Shown here: piece by piece, positions 33,080 to 44,875 of the stretch
Layout of the letters: every line of letters begins with the position of its first letter
Position numbering within the stretch: position 1 is the first letter of the stretch
Assembly: GCA_018417955.1 (NCBI GenBank)
Contig: JACTVC010000030.1
Location: forward strand, 248,001 to 312,000
Length of the DNA: 64,000 nt
From: Laccaria trichodermophora
Lineage: Eukaryota > Basidiomycota > Agaricomycetes > Agaricales > Hydnangiaceae
Reading direction: 5' to 3'
Notes under the pieces: generated by a model
Database searches by the model: none
What the model was told of the DNA's origin: nothing
Seen by the model: the letters and a program-made list of their open reading frames with translations, nothing else
Program-made: the position numbers and the translations under genes

Positions 33080-33429
33080 GGATGTTGTTCACTGAGATGG
33101 TGGTGGGAGCAAAAGTAGAGCAAATATGCGTGTGTCGCTTCGCATTCGATTTCTCACCATCGATTGGACTAGGATAACACTCATTCTTGAACGTATTCAG
33201 AAACCCATGAGGATAAATATTTCGATGCTGATCCTGACCAAACATAACTTCAAAGAAAGTTGCCTGGATCCCGCGTCCAAGCAGCTCATACCATCCCGGG
33301 CCACACTCGACTTCAGAGAGAGGCTCGAGCAGCCGGGTTTTTCATTTGCTCTCTGGCCGGCCTGCTTTCTTGTGAGTGCTGCGTCACAGGAGAAGCCATC
33401 GTGCAGGTAAAATTGTAATTTAGATATAA

Positions 33430-33961
33430 CACCTTAAACAAGGGACGATCAGACAGTTGAGCGAAGCCCTTGACGGATTCCGTGACAAAGTAATCATTTT
33501 TGCATCAGTTATGTAATCACAACAAACCTATGACAAAATTTTTATTGTGACAGTATGTCTGCCAATTGTTCAAGGGGGCTGACAGAATAAAAACAATTAA
33601 TGTGCTTATTGTTTAAATTTACCCACAACTCTGTTACCTAGGCGAAGCTTTGCTAAAAATAAAAGTTTTGCCTATTGCCGAAGAGACAAATTGAATTGTT
33701 CCTGATATTTGTTACATTTACAAATTTTAATTCTTACCAGCCTTTTGTCCTGTGGATGTACCTCAAGACACATTTTAAAAATAATAACAACACTTTCTTT
33801 ATATTTGGACACCACCTTTGCACAATAGGCAAACACACTGTCAAAATAAAAATCTTCCCATAAGTCTGTTCTAATTACATAAGAGGTGCAAAAATGATTA
33901 GTTTGTCACGCAATTTGTCAAAGGCTTCGCTTAGCTGCCCGATCGTCCCTTGTTTAAGGTG
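33430..33961. mobile_element. Harbinger-like MITE, 532 bp, TAA duplication
   Basis: Ends are inverted repeats of about 55-60 bp starting CACCTTAAACAAGGGACGAT. TAA flanks both sides (33427-33429, 33962-33964). Cassettes 1 and 3 have the uninterrupted site GATATAACGACAATTT. A 3-bp TAA duplication is typical of PIF/Harbinger elements. AT-rich interior without a gene. Confidence 0.8.
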
Positions 33962-34666
33962 TAACGACAATTTAAATACGTTGCAACGAATGCGTGACCG
34001 TGACATAGCTGCAGTAAGACCCCCTTGTAGGCGAAACCATCGTCAGCACAATAGGATCGATCCACAACCACGTCGCCACCGCCGAGTGGTCTAAAAGGCG
34101 CTGTTGCGACTAAGTTGGTTGGCTTCACAACTTTTGGCGAGGAAGGTATGACCGGATACGAAGACTTGACATGCTGGGAGGCAGGAAACATGACATCCTT
34201 CGCAACGTCGTTTTCTGAAAGGCATAAATTCGAGCATTTCGATCGATTGTAACCTACCGGCGCGAAACTGGGCTTGCCCACACCGGCATCCATCGGTTCC
34301 CGAGTCGTTCTGGCCCAATTGTCGTGCCATACAGGACCCTTTCAGCTTTCTAAATTTCCACCATTACAGTGACATATCCCGTCACCGGCCTAGTACCACC
34401 CATCAGTATGAAACTCAAAAGATAACACATGGCACATGACACGGTTACCCACCACCCCCATTCATTTTCAAATCCGAACCATCCCTATCCATCTTCATCT
34501 TTGTAGTCTTCGCAAAAATTGTGCTCTCGGTCGTCCACATCCTCATCAGCAAGACAGCCAAAGTGCTGAGGATTGTCTCGGTTTGGCAGGCAGCTGGACC
34601 GTGGTGTCTTGGCCTAGATTAGGCGCCTAGTTTGTAGAGGGACAGGACAGGTGTGTACGGTAGGGG

Positions 34667-37600
34667 TTACCGTCTGAGGACATTGATGGTGGAGGTCGTA
34701 ATGGCTGCAAGCGTTGAACGTTGAACGCTAGAATATTGAAGCCTAAACAGACAGGCTCGTGGAGAGTCGCCAGCGGAGACAAATACATCTATCCTGCATC
34801 CGCCACCTCCTAATATTCGCACTACCTTTCCGTTGAGGGCGAGAGTTGTCGTCGCCTCTGAGATGGGTCGCACTTGATCTGCTAGATTAGACGCCATTTT
34901 CTGCAAAAGAGACATTAGACACGGCCAACAGGAAGGCTGAAGAAAGAATTACATTGATGTTTCTCGTTAAGTCGGCCCACGTTCCTTGGACACCTTCAAC
35001 CTTGGCTTGACCACCCAAAATGCCTCGCGTTCCGACTTCCAGAGCCACTCGGGTTACTTCTGATGCGAATGCTGATAACTGGTCTACCATAGAGTTGACG
35101 GTGCCTTGGAAGGGAAGGGATCAGTCTCAATGTTCGGACAAGGAAGGAAACATCCACCTTTCAAAGTCGACATTTCACCCTCGACCGAAATTTCAATCTT
35201 CTGGGTAAGATCTCCGCGAGCCACAGCGGTGGTGACCTTGGCTATCGAGCACACTTGATCTGTTAGCGATGAGCACATTCTATTTACCTGTGAGATGGCA
35301 CAATGGTCAGTACACGTAGGAAGGTGAAAGAAGGACGGAGATAACCAGGAAAGGCATGTAGAGAGAGAGAGATGAGGAGAGGGCAGAGGTGGGTCGGGCC
35401 GACCTGATGATAGAGGAGTGCACGCGAAGGACGGTGGCTCATAGTAGAAAGGAGCAACAAGTCATGGGAACATAAACGAGGAATGAAAAGGCAAAGGTTT
35501 GGAAACCTCGTAGGAGACGTGGAACGGTGATGAAAGTCAACACAAGAAAAGGAGAAAACGAAAGTGAAGGACAGCGGGTTATAGTAAAAGAGAGCAACAA
35601 GTGACGAGAACATAAACGAGGAAGAAAGTGGGGGGAGGAAAGGGCAAAGGTTCGGAAACGTCGTAGGAGACATAGAACGACGATGAAGGTAAGCCCAACA
35701 ACGCCTAAACACGAAACCCGACACGAGAAAAGAAAAGAAAAGAAGAAAAAACACACATTCCGAACTAACTCGAACCAAACTCCCTCGACATCCGGTACAT
35801 GCGCCTGACCTCCCAATTTGCCTTGACTTCCGACTTCGAGTGTTACACGTGTGACTTCTGCTGCCAGTGCCCGTAGCCTGATGGCCCGTTAGCGTTACAG
35901 TTTAACGGTGAGTTCAAAGAATAAGAAAAAATGGAGCAGAAAAGGCTCACCAAACACCCAAAAAAAGAAAGGTGGTCGCCTCATATCAGATCAAGAGGTC
36001 GCCTCATAACACGTCGCCTCCGTTCCTTTGCACCATTCGACGCACCCTTTGCCGCTCAAGCAAAGAAAGAAGCTCACCTAACGACCATACCGTTAACCGT
36101 ATTCTTCAAGTCCAAAATTTCACCCCTGGCATCAACCTCAATCTGCTTGGACAAATCGCCAAGTGCGACTGCTTTCGTTACTTTTGCAATTGATCGGACC
36201 TAGAAAAGGAAGGTTGTTAGGATCAGTTCAAGTCTAGAGCGGATGAGTGGGTAAGGGTGAGAGGGAGGAGGAAGACAGAATGTGAAGGAGGAAGGGCATG
36301 TCAAAGAAGCGGAGAATGAAGGGGAAAGATGGGGATGATAAGAGGGAGGAAGGGGTGACATGGTCGATGAGATGACAGAAAGGGAGAAGGCAGAGGAGGG
36401 AGATGAGAAGGGAGCGAGCATGGGTCGGGAGATGGGAAAGAGAAAGAGAAGTAATCAAACCGGAGTAAGAGGCCTACAAAGCTGGGAGAGAGAGTGGCGA
36501 AGTAAGGGGAGAGTAGTGTATCGAGGTAAAGGTGATGTAGCAAAATGTGAAGAGCGAAGAGGTGTGCAAGGTGCGGGCGAATGGATGAAAGAAGTGTGTG
36601 CAAAACGTGCGAAGGAAGGAAGGAAACATAGAAAGGAAGGGGGCAAAACGCGCAAAACTTGAGGGGGGACCGGTAAAGTCGGGAGAGGGAATGGCAAAGT
36701 GAGGTGATGCGCGATGTGAAGTGATATAGTGAAATGTGAAGAGAGAAGAAGGCGCCGACGAAGTGGATGCAAGAAGTGTGTCAAACGTGCAAAGAAAGGA
36801 AGCAAGAGAAGAAAGTAAAACGTGCAGAAGATGATAAAAACAAAGGAAGGTCCTGTCCGAACACCGTGCTCAGAAAAGACGAACATGGCCCAAAAAACGG
36901 GGGTCCAAAAAGATGGAGAAAAAAAATGAGATGAAGAAAAAACACACCTGAGAAGTCAAATTTGCCGCTAACTTGTTCACAACGCCCGTCAATTCGCGCC
37001 ATGTGCCTTCGACGTCTAGAACGAGCGCTTGACCGCCTAGTTTACTGTGGAAGACTAAGGTTAGCTGTTTATCATCAGAGCAGGAGATAGACGTAATGGG
37101 ACCTAAACAGAAGCATAATACATAAATCGAAACAGGCGAAGAAGATGGGCAAGGAAGAAGGATAACCGAGAGAACTGAAAGAAACATACCCCTCCGTCCC
37201 AACCTCCTGCGAAACACGTGTAACCTCTTTAGCAAACTGTCCAAATTTATCGACCTATCCTTCATCAGCCACCACATCACAAGAATTAAAAACGACACAT
37301 ACCATAGTATTAATAACATCCTTCAACTGAACCACAACAACCCCCTGCACGGGAACCGTAATCTTCTGACTCAAATCCCCTCTCGCAACAGCATTACAAA
37401 CCCTCGCCACATCCTGCACCTGCGCCTTCAAAAGCTTCAACTCCTCAACAGCGCTCATCCCACTCTCAAACGCCGCCGCTGCCAATGGGCCCATCGGTAT
37501 GACCAGCGGACTAGATCCAAGAGGCACGTCAGGGGAAGAAGCAGAAGAGGAGGAAGAGTAAAAGGGGAGGATAAGCGGATCAGAGACGGTTTTGCCGCAT

Positions 37601-38195
37601 GTTGGGCAGTGTGCATGGGCTGTTGGGGGTGCTGAGGATGAGTTGGATGGGTGGGAGGCGAAGGAGGCGGCTTTCATTGAGCCGTAGGCTCGAGAAAAGG
37701 CCTTTGAGGGGTCGATGGAGGAGGGAATGCCATCGAGTGAGATGGTCATTCCGTTTGCTCTTGCGGCTGTTGATAAGTTCTGCGATTCCGCAGGTGGGGT
37801 ACGGTCCGCGGAGTGGTCAGCGGTAGAATCACCGTTCGTCGTCGTATTCGTCTCATCTTCTTTCTCTTCCACTTGTTTGTTCTATTCAACATCATCATCA
37901 ACCTTTTTCTTCGGTTATCACGAAAGCAAAAACCTACCACCGTCTTCCACTGATCTCCGTCTCCGTCCCCATCGTCCTTTAGCTTTGCAACCTTACTGAG
38001 ACCACCAATCGATACAACAGCAGCTTCAGCATCCCACATCCTCTTCGCAACAACACCCACACTCTTCAAGATCATCTCCGTCTGCCAGTCTGCGGGCCCA
38101 TCGTACCGCGGGATGGGCGCACCTGGGAAAGGACCGAGTTCGTAGATGAAGAGGAGGGCGACGAGGTGTGATCGGAAGGGGTCCGTCGTCGCCAT
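34667..38195 (-). pseudogene. HHK-B: HAMP-array region, no kinase domain, cassette 2
   Basis: Start ATG 38193-38195 (MATTDPFRSHLVALLFIYE). Same exon plan as copy 1: an N-terminal exon, an exon with CPTCGK and the first HAMP, then exons with [32 protein letters not shown], the single 122-nt HAMP exon (36078-36199), [20 protein letters not shown] (no 7-nt duplication here), [20 protein letters not shown] and [19 protein letters not shown]. The last exon ([20 protein letters not shown]) runs open to a stop at 34667 without any H-box, HATPase or receiver domain. Copies 2 and 3 could therefore encode a HAMP-only protein of roughly 550-650 residues if spliced, but loss of the catalytic half makes a relic more likely. 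Confidence 0.6.
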
Positions 38196-38199
38196 GGAC

Positions 38200-40302
38200 G
38201 TTGTTCACTGAGGTGGTGGTGGTGGTGAGAGCAGAAGTGGAGTATTAGGGCGGCTGTAACTAGGCGCGTGACACCATTCGAATTTGATGAGATCACCGTG
38301 AGGTAAGTACTAAGTACCCCGTTTATATAGCACCAAAATTTGACTGTACTTGTAGATATAGACGCGCCAATTGGTAACAGAAATTCATCTCTTGCACAGA
38401 CTAACCATTTCTACTCAAGTATATCACCCAACGTGCAACTAAAATCAATGATAATTTGTCGGATCATCCCCGACGAAGCTCTTCTAGATCTACCCTCACT
38501 CCACGCATGATGCAAAAAACTTCAAGTGTCATTGTGATCCTAAAGATATCGATACTTTTATCGGATGATCATCATGAACTCGGACACTGTCGCCGCGGAG
38601 GTGTGAGCTTCTTGCTTTTGTTCCAAATTCTGGGGTCCAGAATACTTGAGATGGGTCATACTTCCGTTAATTGTAAGTCGTTGCCGGCTGAGAGGACCAC
38701 GATAAAGATGTCATGGTCAGATACAGTTCCGGCACCCGAACAACAATCGATCGACGATCACCGAATTCGGAAAGACATGTCGATGCGGGCAGGTAACCTA
38801 TATATACCAGGAAGAAAGAAAATCAATAGATGTGTACAAGGTTTCCAACCCCAAAGCAAAAACCCACAGCGGCGAGAAGAATGCGGTTCAAATCTCGTAG
38901 TGAAACTTGAAAATTTACAACATCGCCCACAGGAGCGGGCAAATGTCAACGCTGAAGAAGCCGACGACAGTCCCAACGCTTCGGCCCAAACATACCTTCG
39001 AACCAAAGTTTGCCAAGATCCACCGCCCGCACCAGCACAACTACCGCGTCTTGAAATTCCGGTAAGAAGTGCATTGATTAGAAGGGGACAGGAAGAACCT
39101 CGAGAATCACTGAACCTCTAAGAAAGCGAATTGGCGAGGAGGGAAGGCAGGAAATGAAAAGCTGACTTGAGTAAGATAGACGAGAGCGAGGTGTCGAGAC
39201 GCGCGAAGACCGATGAGGTGTCGTTTTACATGGCGGGCGAGGACGGGCCTGGTTTGTTGTTGTTGAGTATGAAGGGTGGGGTGTTGAGGAGGGTCGATGC
39301 ATATGTGAAGGAGAGATGGGCATGTGCTTGTCCCGATACGCGATACGAGGGTTCCTTACAGGGATTATAATTTGATTCCCACTTGCAATTGACGCACGGA
39401 GACAAGAAAACATTGCACGTCCGGGTTCTTCGTTTGCCCTCAACTCCAAGTCATATGGAAGAACTTGCTTTCTTGCAAGGTCATGCTTGATCTTCCGGAA
39501 GATTTTCAAGAAGAGCCCACATCCGGAAGCGAAGACCCGAACGAGTAAGTAAGTATGGCTGAAGCCTCGACGCCCCGCGCTGCGTTCGAGTTTTTAGAGG
39601 CAGACAAAGCGGATGACCTGCTTTATTGGCAGCGCTGCGTCACAAGAGAAGCCACCGCTATCGTGCAGACGAGTTGAATGGAACGAGATTTGGGACTGCC
39701 AGTGAAGCTTGAACATAACAACTTCGAATGGCTGACATAGGTACAGTAACTGACTTGGTTTGTGTGTGTCGGCAGTACGCGAAATCAACCGTAGGCGCAG
39801 TAGAATGACTATCGATCCGCAGCCAGGTCGCCGAGTGGTCTAAGAGGCGCTGGTGCGACTAAATGCGTTGGGCTTCACTTTGAGCGAGGAACGTTCAGGA
39901 GAGGACGGAGATACAGCTAACGAGGTATCGATAGACCAGAATTCAAAACGCTCCGCTTTGTGACTTTGTTTACTTGTGGAGTCTCAGGGTACATGCAAAC
40001 AGCCTAACCAGGAATTTATCACCATATACGCAACAGCGGGAAGGGGCGGGAAGGTAATGCCTGGGAAGTTGTTTGGCCAGCTCCAAAAGTAAATAAAGTC
40101 ACTGAGCGTTTGGAGTTTTGGTCTATCGATACCTCGTTAGCTGTAAGAGGTTGAATTCCCACCAAACAAAACAACACACAGATCGAGGTGTTTGCCGAGT
40201 GCTGTGCTCAACACGTGGCAGGATTGGGGGTCTCCTGGCATCAGCCGCTCGTTTCTTTCCTTCGCCCTTCAGACCATCTTCGAGTATCTTCTTCTGCTGA
40301 CC
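38200..40302. other. Divergent intergenic region and 5' flank of NLR copy 2
   Basis: Conserved in part with 17.9-19.4 kb and 56.8-59.4 kb. The 38.9-39.3 kb part contains a minus-strand open piece (LNTPPFILNNNK) that recurs decayed at 46.6-47.0 kb; unassigned. A 230-bp MITE is inserted at 39914-40143. ACACAGATCGAGGTGTTTGC lies about 115 bp before the NLR ATG. Confidence 0.5.
39914..40143. mobile_element. Tc1/mariner-like MITE, 230 bp, TA duplication
   Basis: Perfect inverted ends starting CAGCTAACGAGGTATCGATA, flanked by TA on both sides (39912-39913, 40144-40145). The homologous site in cassettes 1 and 3 is uninterrupted. It lies about 160 bp upstream of the NLR copy 2 ATG, so it may alter that promoter. 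Confidence 0.85.
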
Positions 40303-43113
40303 ATGAGTGAAACGAATATTTTGCCGGGCGCTCGTGACGTTGTAGTGAGCGGCACAATCTACGCAGCCAGAAATGTGCGTAAAGCAGTCAGGTACTCATC
40401 GAGCGAGCTGATGGCATGATCTCTTGCAGATTACCATCTATAACAACTTTGGCGACAGAGCGACATCCGACGCAGTCATTCCCCTTGTGCCAAACCCAAG
40501 CACTCGCTTCACAGGCCGGACAGAGATCATTGCAAAACTCAAGGAACATTTTTCTGTTAATCCCACTGATGGGTCTTGGAAGAGAAAGTACTTTTTATTG
40601 CATGGAATGGGGGGTATTGGGAAGACTCAGATTTGCTTGAAGTTTATTGAGGAAATGTCTGACCAGTGAGCACATTAAAACATATGCCTGACTGTTTTTG
40701 TTGAAAGCCTACTTTCCCCAGTTTTTCTATTGTTTTCTGGATTGATGCTTCCTCTGCTGGCACCATTCTACAGGGGCTTAAGGGTCTTTGTTTGCTTCCT
40801 GAAGCTAAGTCCTACATGTTGGATGGCTCACCTGAGTCTGCTCTGCACTGGGTTGGCTCTTTGAAAGAGAACTTTGCAATGGTCTTTGATAATGCTGATG
40901 TTCTGTCTCCTGCTGAGCTGGAGGCATATTTTCCACCTGGCCAGAGGGGAAATATTCTGATTACTAGTCATAACTCTACCATGCAGTGCCTGATTTTACC
41001 TGAGAATTCTCTTGAGGTGACAGAGATGGAAGAAAGTGAAGCTGTTTTGTTACTTCTGAGGGCTAGTTGTTCAAATTTGTCTAGCACTGATTTGAAAGCA
41101 GAGGCTTCTAAGATTGTGAAGGAGCTTTGTTACTTACCTCTTGCTATTGATCAGGCTGGTGCATTCATTGCTTCTGGAGCTACTAGTATCAGAGACTATC
41201 TTGATAAATATTTGCATCACCGAGAAACATTGTTATCACATTCAGAATTCACTGGAGCATCTAAATATAACAAAAGTGTCTATGGAACTTGGGAATTGTC
41301 ATACAAGGAAATTCAAAAGAGGGCTGCATCTGGGGATTTTCACAAGGCTAGAGCAGCTGACAGTGCATTATTTCTGTTGTCATTGTTTCCATTTTGGCAT
41401 CATGAGAGTATCAGTGAGGGAATTTTTGCTTATGCTGCTACTCAAAAAAAGGAAACCAGTTCTCATCCTGACTTACCACATGCACATTCTATCCTAAATT
41501 ACAAATTGCTAGCTCTCAATACAGATGGCACTTGGGATAACTTTGTCTTTAAAGAGGGTGTTCGAGTATTGCTATCTTTCTGCTTGATCAAGAAAACTTC
41601 ATCTCATAATGTGCATAGTATGCACCCACTGGTCCATGCATGGGGCATAGACAGGATGTCTTTGAATGAAAGGCAAAAATGGTCTCTGATGGCATTTGCT
41701 ACATTATCTGCTTCTCTGCATCATGGAGTGAGTCAGACATATGGCTTCAGAAGGTCTTTAGTAACACATGTCAAAAAAAATATACTGTATAGCAACACTT
41801 ACTTTGATGATACCTATGCAAAGTTTGGGAGGCTACTAAATGAGCAAGGATATTTAAGTGAAGCAGAGAAGATGATGATTCAAGTTCTGGATGCCAGAAA
41901 GAGAATCCTTGGAGAAGAACACCCAGACACAATTTCAGCTATGGGATGTCTTGGATCCACATATGCTGATCTGGGAAAATATGTAGAAGCAGAGAAGCTG
42001 GAGATTCAAGTTCTAGATGCCAGAAAGAAAATTGTTGGAGAAGAACACCCTGACACAATCTTAGCTATAGGAAATCTTGCATCAACCTACCATGATCTGG
42101 GAAAACATACAGAAGCAGAGAAGCTGCAGATCCACGTTCTGGATGCCAGAAAGAAAATTCTTGGGGAAGAACACCCAGGCACAATCTTAGCCATGGGAAA
42201 TCTTGCAACAACCTACCATAATCTGGGAAAACACACAGAAGCTGAGAAGCTGCAGATCCAGGTTCTGGATGCCAGAAAGAAAATTCAAGGAGAAGAACAC
42301 CCAGACACAATCTTAACCATGGGAAATCTTGCACTTTTATATAGTGATCTAGGAAAGCATACAGAAGCAGAGAAGCTGGGGATCAAAGTTCTGGATGCTA
42401 GCAAGAAAATTCTTGGAGAAGAACACCCAGACACAGTTTTAGCTATGGGAAATCTTTCAACCATGTACAGTGGCATGGGAAAACACACAGAAGCAGAGAA
42501 ATTGGAGATCCAAGTCCTGGATGCCAGAAGGAAAATTCTTGGAGAAGGACATCCAGACACAATTGCAGCTCTGGGAAATCTTGCATCCACATACAGTCAC
42601 CTAGGAAAAGACACAGAAGCAGAGAAGCTGAAGATCCAAGTTCTGGATTCCACCAAGAAAATTCTTGGAGAAGAACACCCAGATACAATATTAGCCATGG
42701 GAAATCTTGCATGTGTCTACAATAAGTTGGGAAAGCATACTGAAGCAGAGATACTGGAGGTCCAAGTGCTAGATGCCAGAAAGAAAATTGTTGGAGAAGA
42801 ACATCCACATACAATGTTAGCCATGGGAAATCTTGCATTCACATTGCACAATCTGGGAAAATACAGAGAAGCAGCAAAGCTGCAGATCCAAGTTCTGGAT
42901 GCCAGCAGCAAGATTCTTGGAGGAGAACACCCAGATACAATCAGGGCCATGAGAAATTTAGCAGCAATACACAAAGCCATGAGTCAATCCATGAAGGTGG
43001 ATAATGCAGGGAACCAAGTTTTCAATACAAGCCACAGAATTTCTGTGACATCAGATATGGTAGGGGGGAATGCAGACACTGGAGTTCCACATGCCAGCAA
43101 CAGAGTTCTGTGA
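40303..43113 (+). CDS. NLR copy 2: NB-ARC / TPR STAND protein, 899 aa, short repeat array
   Basis: Exons 40303-40374, 40430-40665 and 40722-43113; introns 55 and 56 bp at the same positions as in copy 1. N-terminus MSETNILPGARDVVVSG, then VPNPSTRFTGR. Walker A GMGGIGKT is intact, as are MVFDNAD, LPLAIDQAG and MHPLVHAW. Only 8 full 42-residue TPRs (41875-42882) and a degenerate ninth follow. The repeats here are more diverged from each other than in copies 1 and 3. The reading frame stops at a TGA (43111-43113) where copy 1 has AGA and copy 3 has GGA after GTTCTG. The downstream homologous tail also lacks about 30 bp, and the normal stop is CAG. The lost tail is outside the TPRs, so the protein may still act as a receptor. 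Confidence 0.85.
41875..42882 (+). repeat. TPR-coding tandem array, 8 x 126 bp (NLR copy 2)
   Basis: Eight units of 126 bp. Unit-to-unit differences are more numerous than in the other copies (for example GCLGSTYADLGKY, ALLYSDLGKH, ACVYNKLGKH), suggesting less recent homogenisation. Confidence 0.88.
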
Positions 43114-43520
43114 GAAGATGACTCTGATGTAGTGGGATCTCCAGCACATCTTCCATCTCAAAAGAAAGGCATTCAGTTAGCCTGCTACTTGTTTTTACCC
43201 ATTTTTGATGCTTATATTCCAAGGTCACCTCTTTTCCAATATCAAATCCAAACTACAGTGAGGGACAGAACCATTCAAATGTTTTGTGAGGTTGGAATGT
43301 TTCTTGAGTAACTCATGAACAACTTAATCAAACCAGTTCAAACTTCGTACAGAGGTAGAGTAACAAGTAGTTTGAATTATTATATAATCTTCATTTGTTC
43401 CCATAATATTGATGTTTTACTATGCTAAGTCCATTTGAACAGTTTTTTCCCATCAGGAGAAGCTGACTTGTGTCAGTAGCTTCAAATACCCTTAGTATCC
43501 TGAGTATCTGGGTACACAAG
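43114..43520. other. 3' flank of NLR copy 2
   Basis: Homology to the other NLR 3' flanks (GATGCTTATATTCCAAGGTC) ends near 43250. The rest is AT-rich without a gene. Confidence 0.45.
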
Positions 43521-43523
43521 TCT

Positions 43524-43665
43524 AGTGATTGTCACAGGTTTTGAGACCTGTGTGGGTTGTGGATAAGGGTATGTGAGGGTAGGGGTACAGGTTAGATATA
43601 TCTGACCCTTGCTGTACCTGTACCCTCAGTGTGGGTTGGCGGGTACCTGTAGTTATAGCCCCACA
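43524..43665. repeat. GGGTA-rich dispersed repeat, copy 2
   Basis: Block order as at 7276-7408: CTAGTGATTGTCACAGGTTT, GTGTGGGTTGTGG, GTAGGGGTACAGGTTAGA and TTGGCGGGTACCTGTAG. Confidence 0.5.
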
Positions 43666-43699
43666 CCCAAACAAAATGCCCAAACAAATGTTGGCAAAC

Positions 43700-44875
43700 A
43701 CCAGTCATTTGCTGATGTTTGGTTTGGGCATCAACAATGGCTCCAGTCACTGGTGATGATCACTCTCAGTGTTGTCTTGACCTGTTTGACTCTGTCAAAA
43801 AAAAGGTCAAGTCAAATGGTCAGTCAAAAAAGGTCAAGGGGGTCAAGGTCATGTTTAACATGTACTGTCAGGCTAAAAGAATGGCACTTGTTGGGCACTT
43901 GAAAGATGTAGACAGCATAGCTTGAGCATAGCAATGAAAATCCTACTTTGAATTGGTACTGAATATGCTAGTTCAAAAACTATGAGGACACAAGTGCTGA
44001 AATCTGTAAGGTACTAACTGCTTTCCACTCAAGGACCAAGGTTGCATCTTTCCTGTAGAAACAAGACACATTTCCAGAACAGCGACACACACACAAGGGG
44101 GGAGCTCTGGTCTGAGCTTGAGCCAATCCACCATGGTGCACTTGCAAAATAGCTCTCGGCCTCTTTTTATCTCCCAAAGCTTTGACTGCAAACTTGGAAA
44201 AAAGATGGGCAATCTATTGAATTCAAGGTACTTACTTTATAGTAAAAGAATTCTCATTGCTGCTCCTTCAAATATGAGTCTACCCAGCACTTAATCTCTG
44301 GGCAGGTGCAAATATGAGGCACCATTGTCTCAGCCTGAGCTTTCTGTTATCCCATGAAAAGTCTTGACCCAGGTCAGTCAAAGATCTTGACTTGACCCTT
44401 TTTTGACTGACCCTTTGACTGACCAGGTCAGACCTGGGTCTCATGAAGCTGATAACAGTCTTTGTTCCAGGTGCCACATCACTGACAGCAATGTGTCAAC
44501 CAAACAATGAATGAAGAACCTGTTGTCATTCATCGTTGTTCACAAGAGATGATGCTGAGCTGAGATCATCACCTCCACCAGATCGCTAATCTCCTCAACA
44601 TGGAATATGGGTGCCACATTGTTATTTTAGGAGACTATGGTGAGTGCCCCCACCCCATGTTCATTCCAACCCACCTTGCTGAGACACAGGATGGACATAT
44701 TTACCAGCCTCAGCATCATCAACCCCCATCAACCCTCATGGCACACACCAAAGACCAAGGCCATGTATTCAGCCCCAGCAGCTGAATGAGCCTGCTTCAT
44801 GTCAACAGGGCATGGTGAAGATGACATAGGACATTGCTCAGACAGTGGAAAGGGAGGAGAAATATAGAGAATGCA
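43700..44875. other. Intergenic with GTCAAGTCA-type palindromic DNA, no gene recognised
   Basis: TGACC/GGTCA words occur near 43795-43860 and, inverted, near 44370-44430. The stretch 44325-44470 is itself an imperfect palindrome (CTGTTATC, CATGA, then GACCCAGGTC on each arm). Short open frames show no recognisable motif. Confidence 0.4.
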
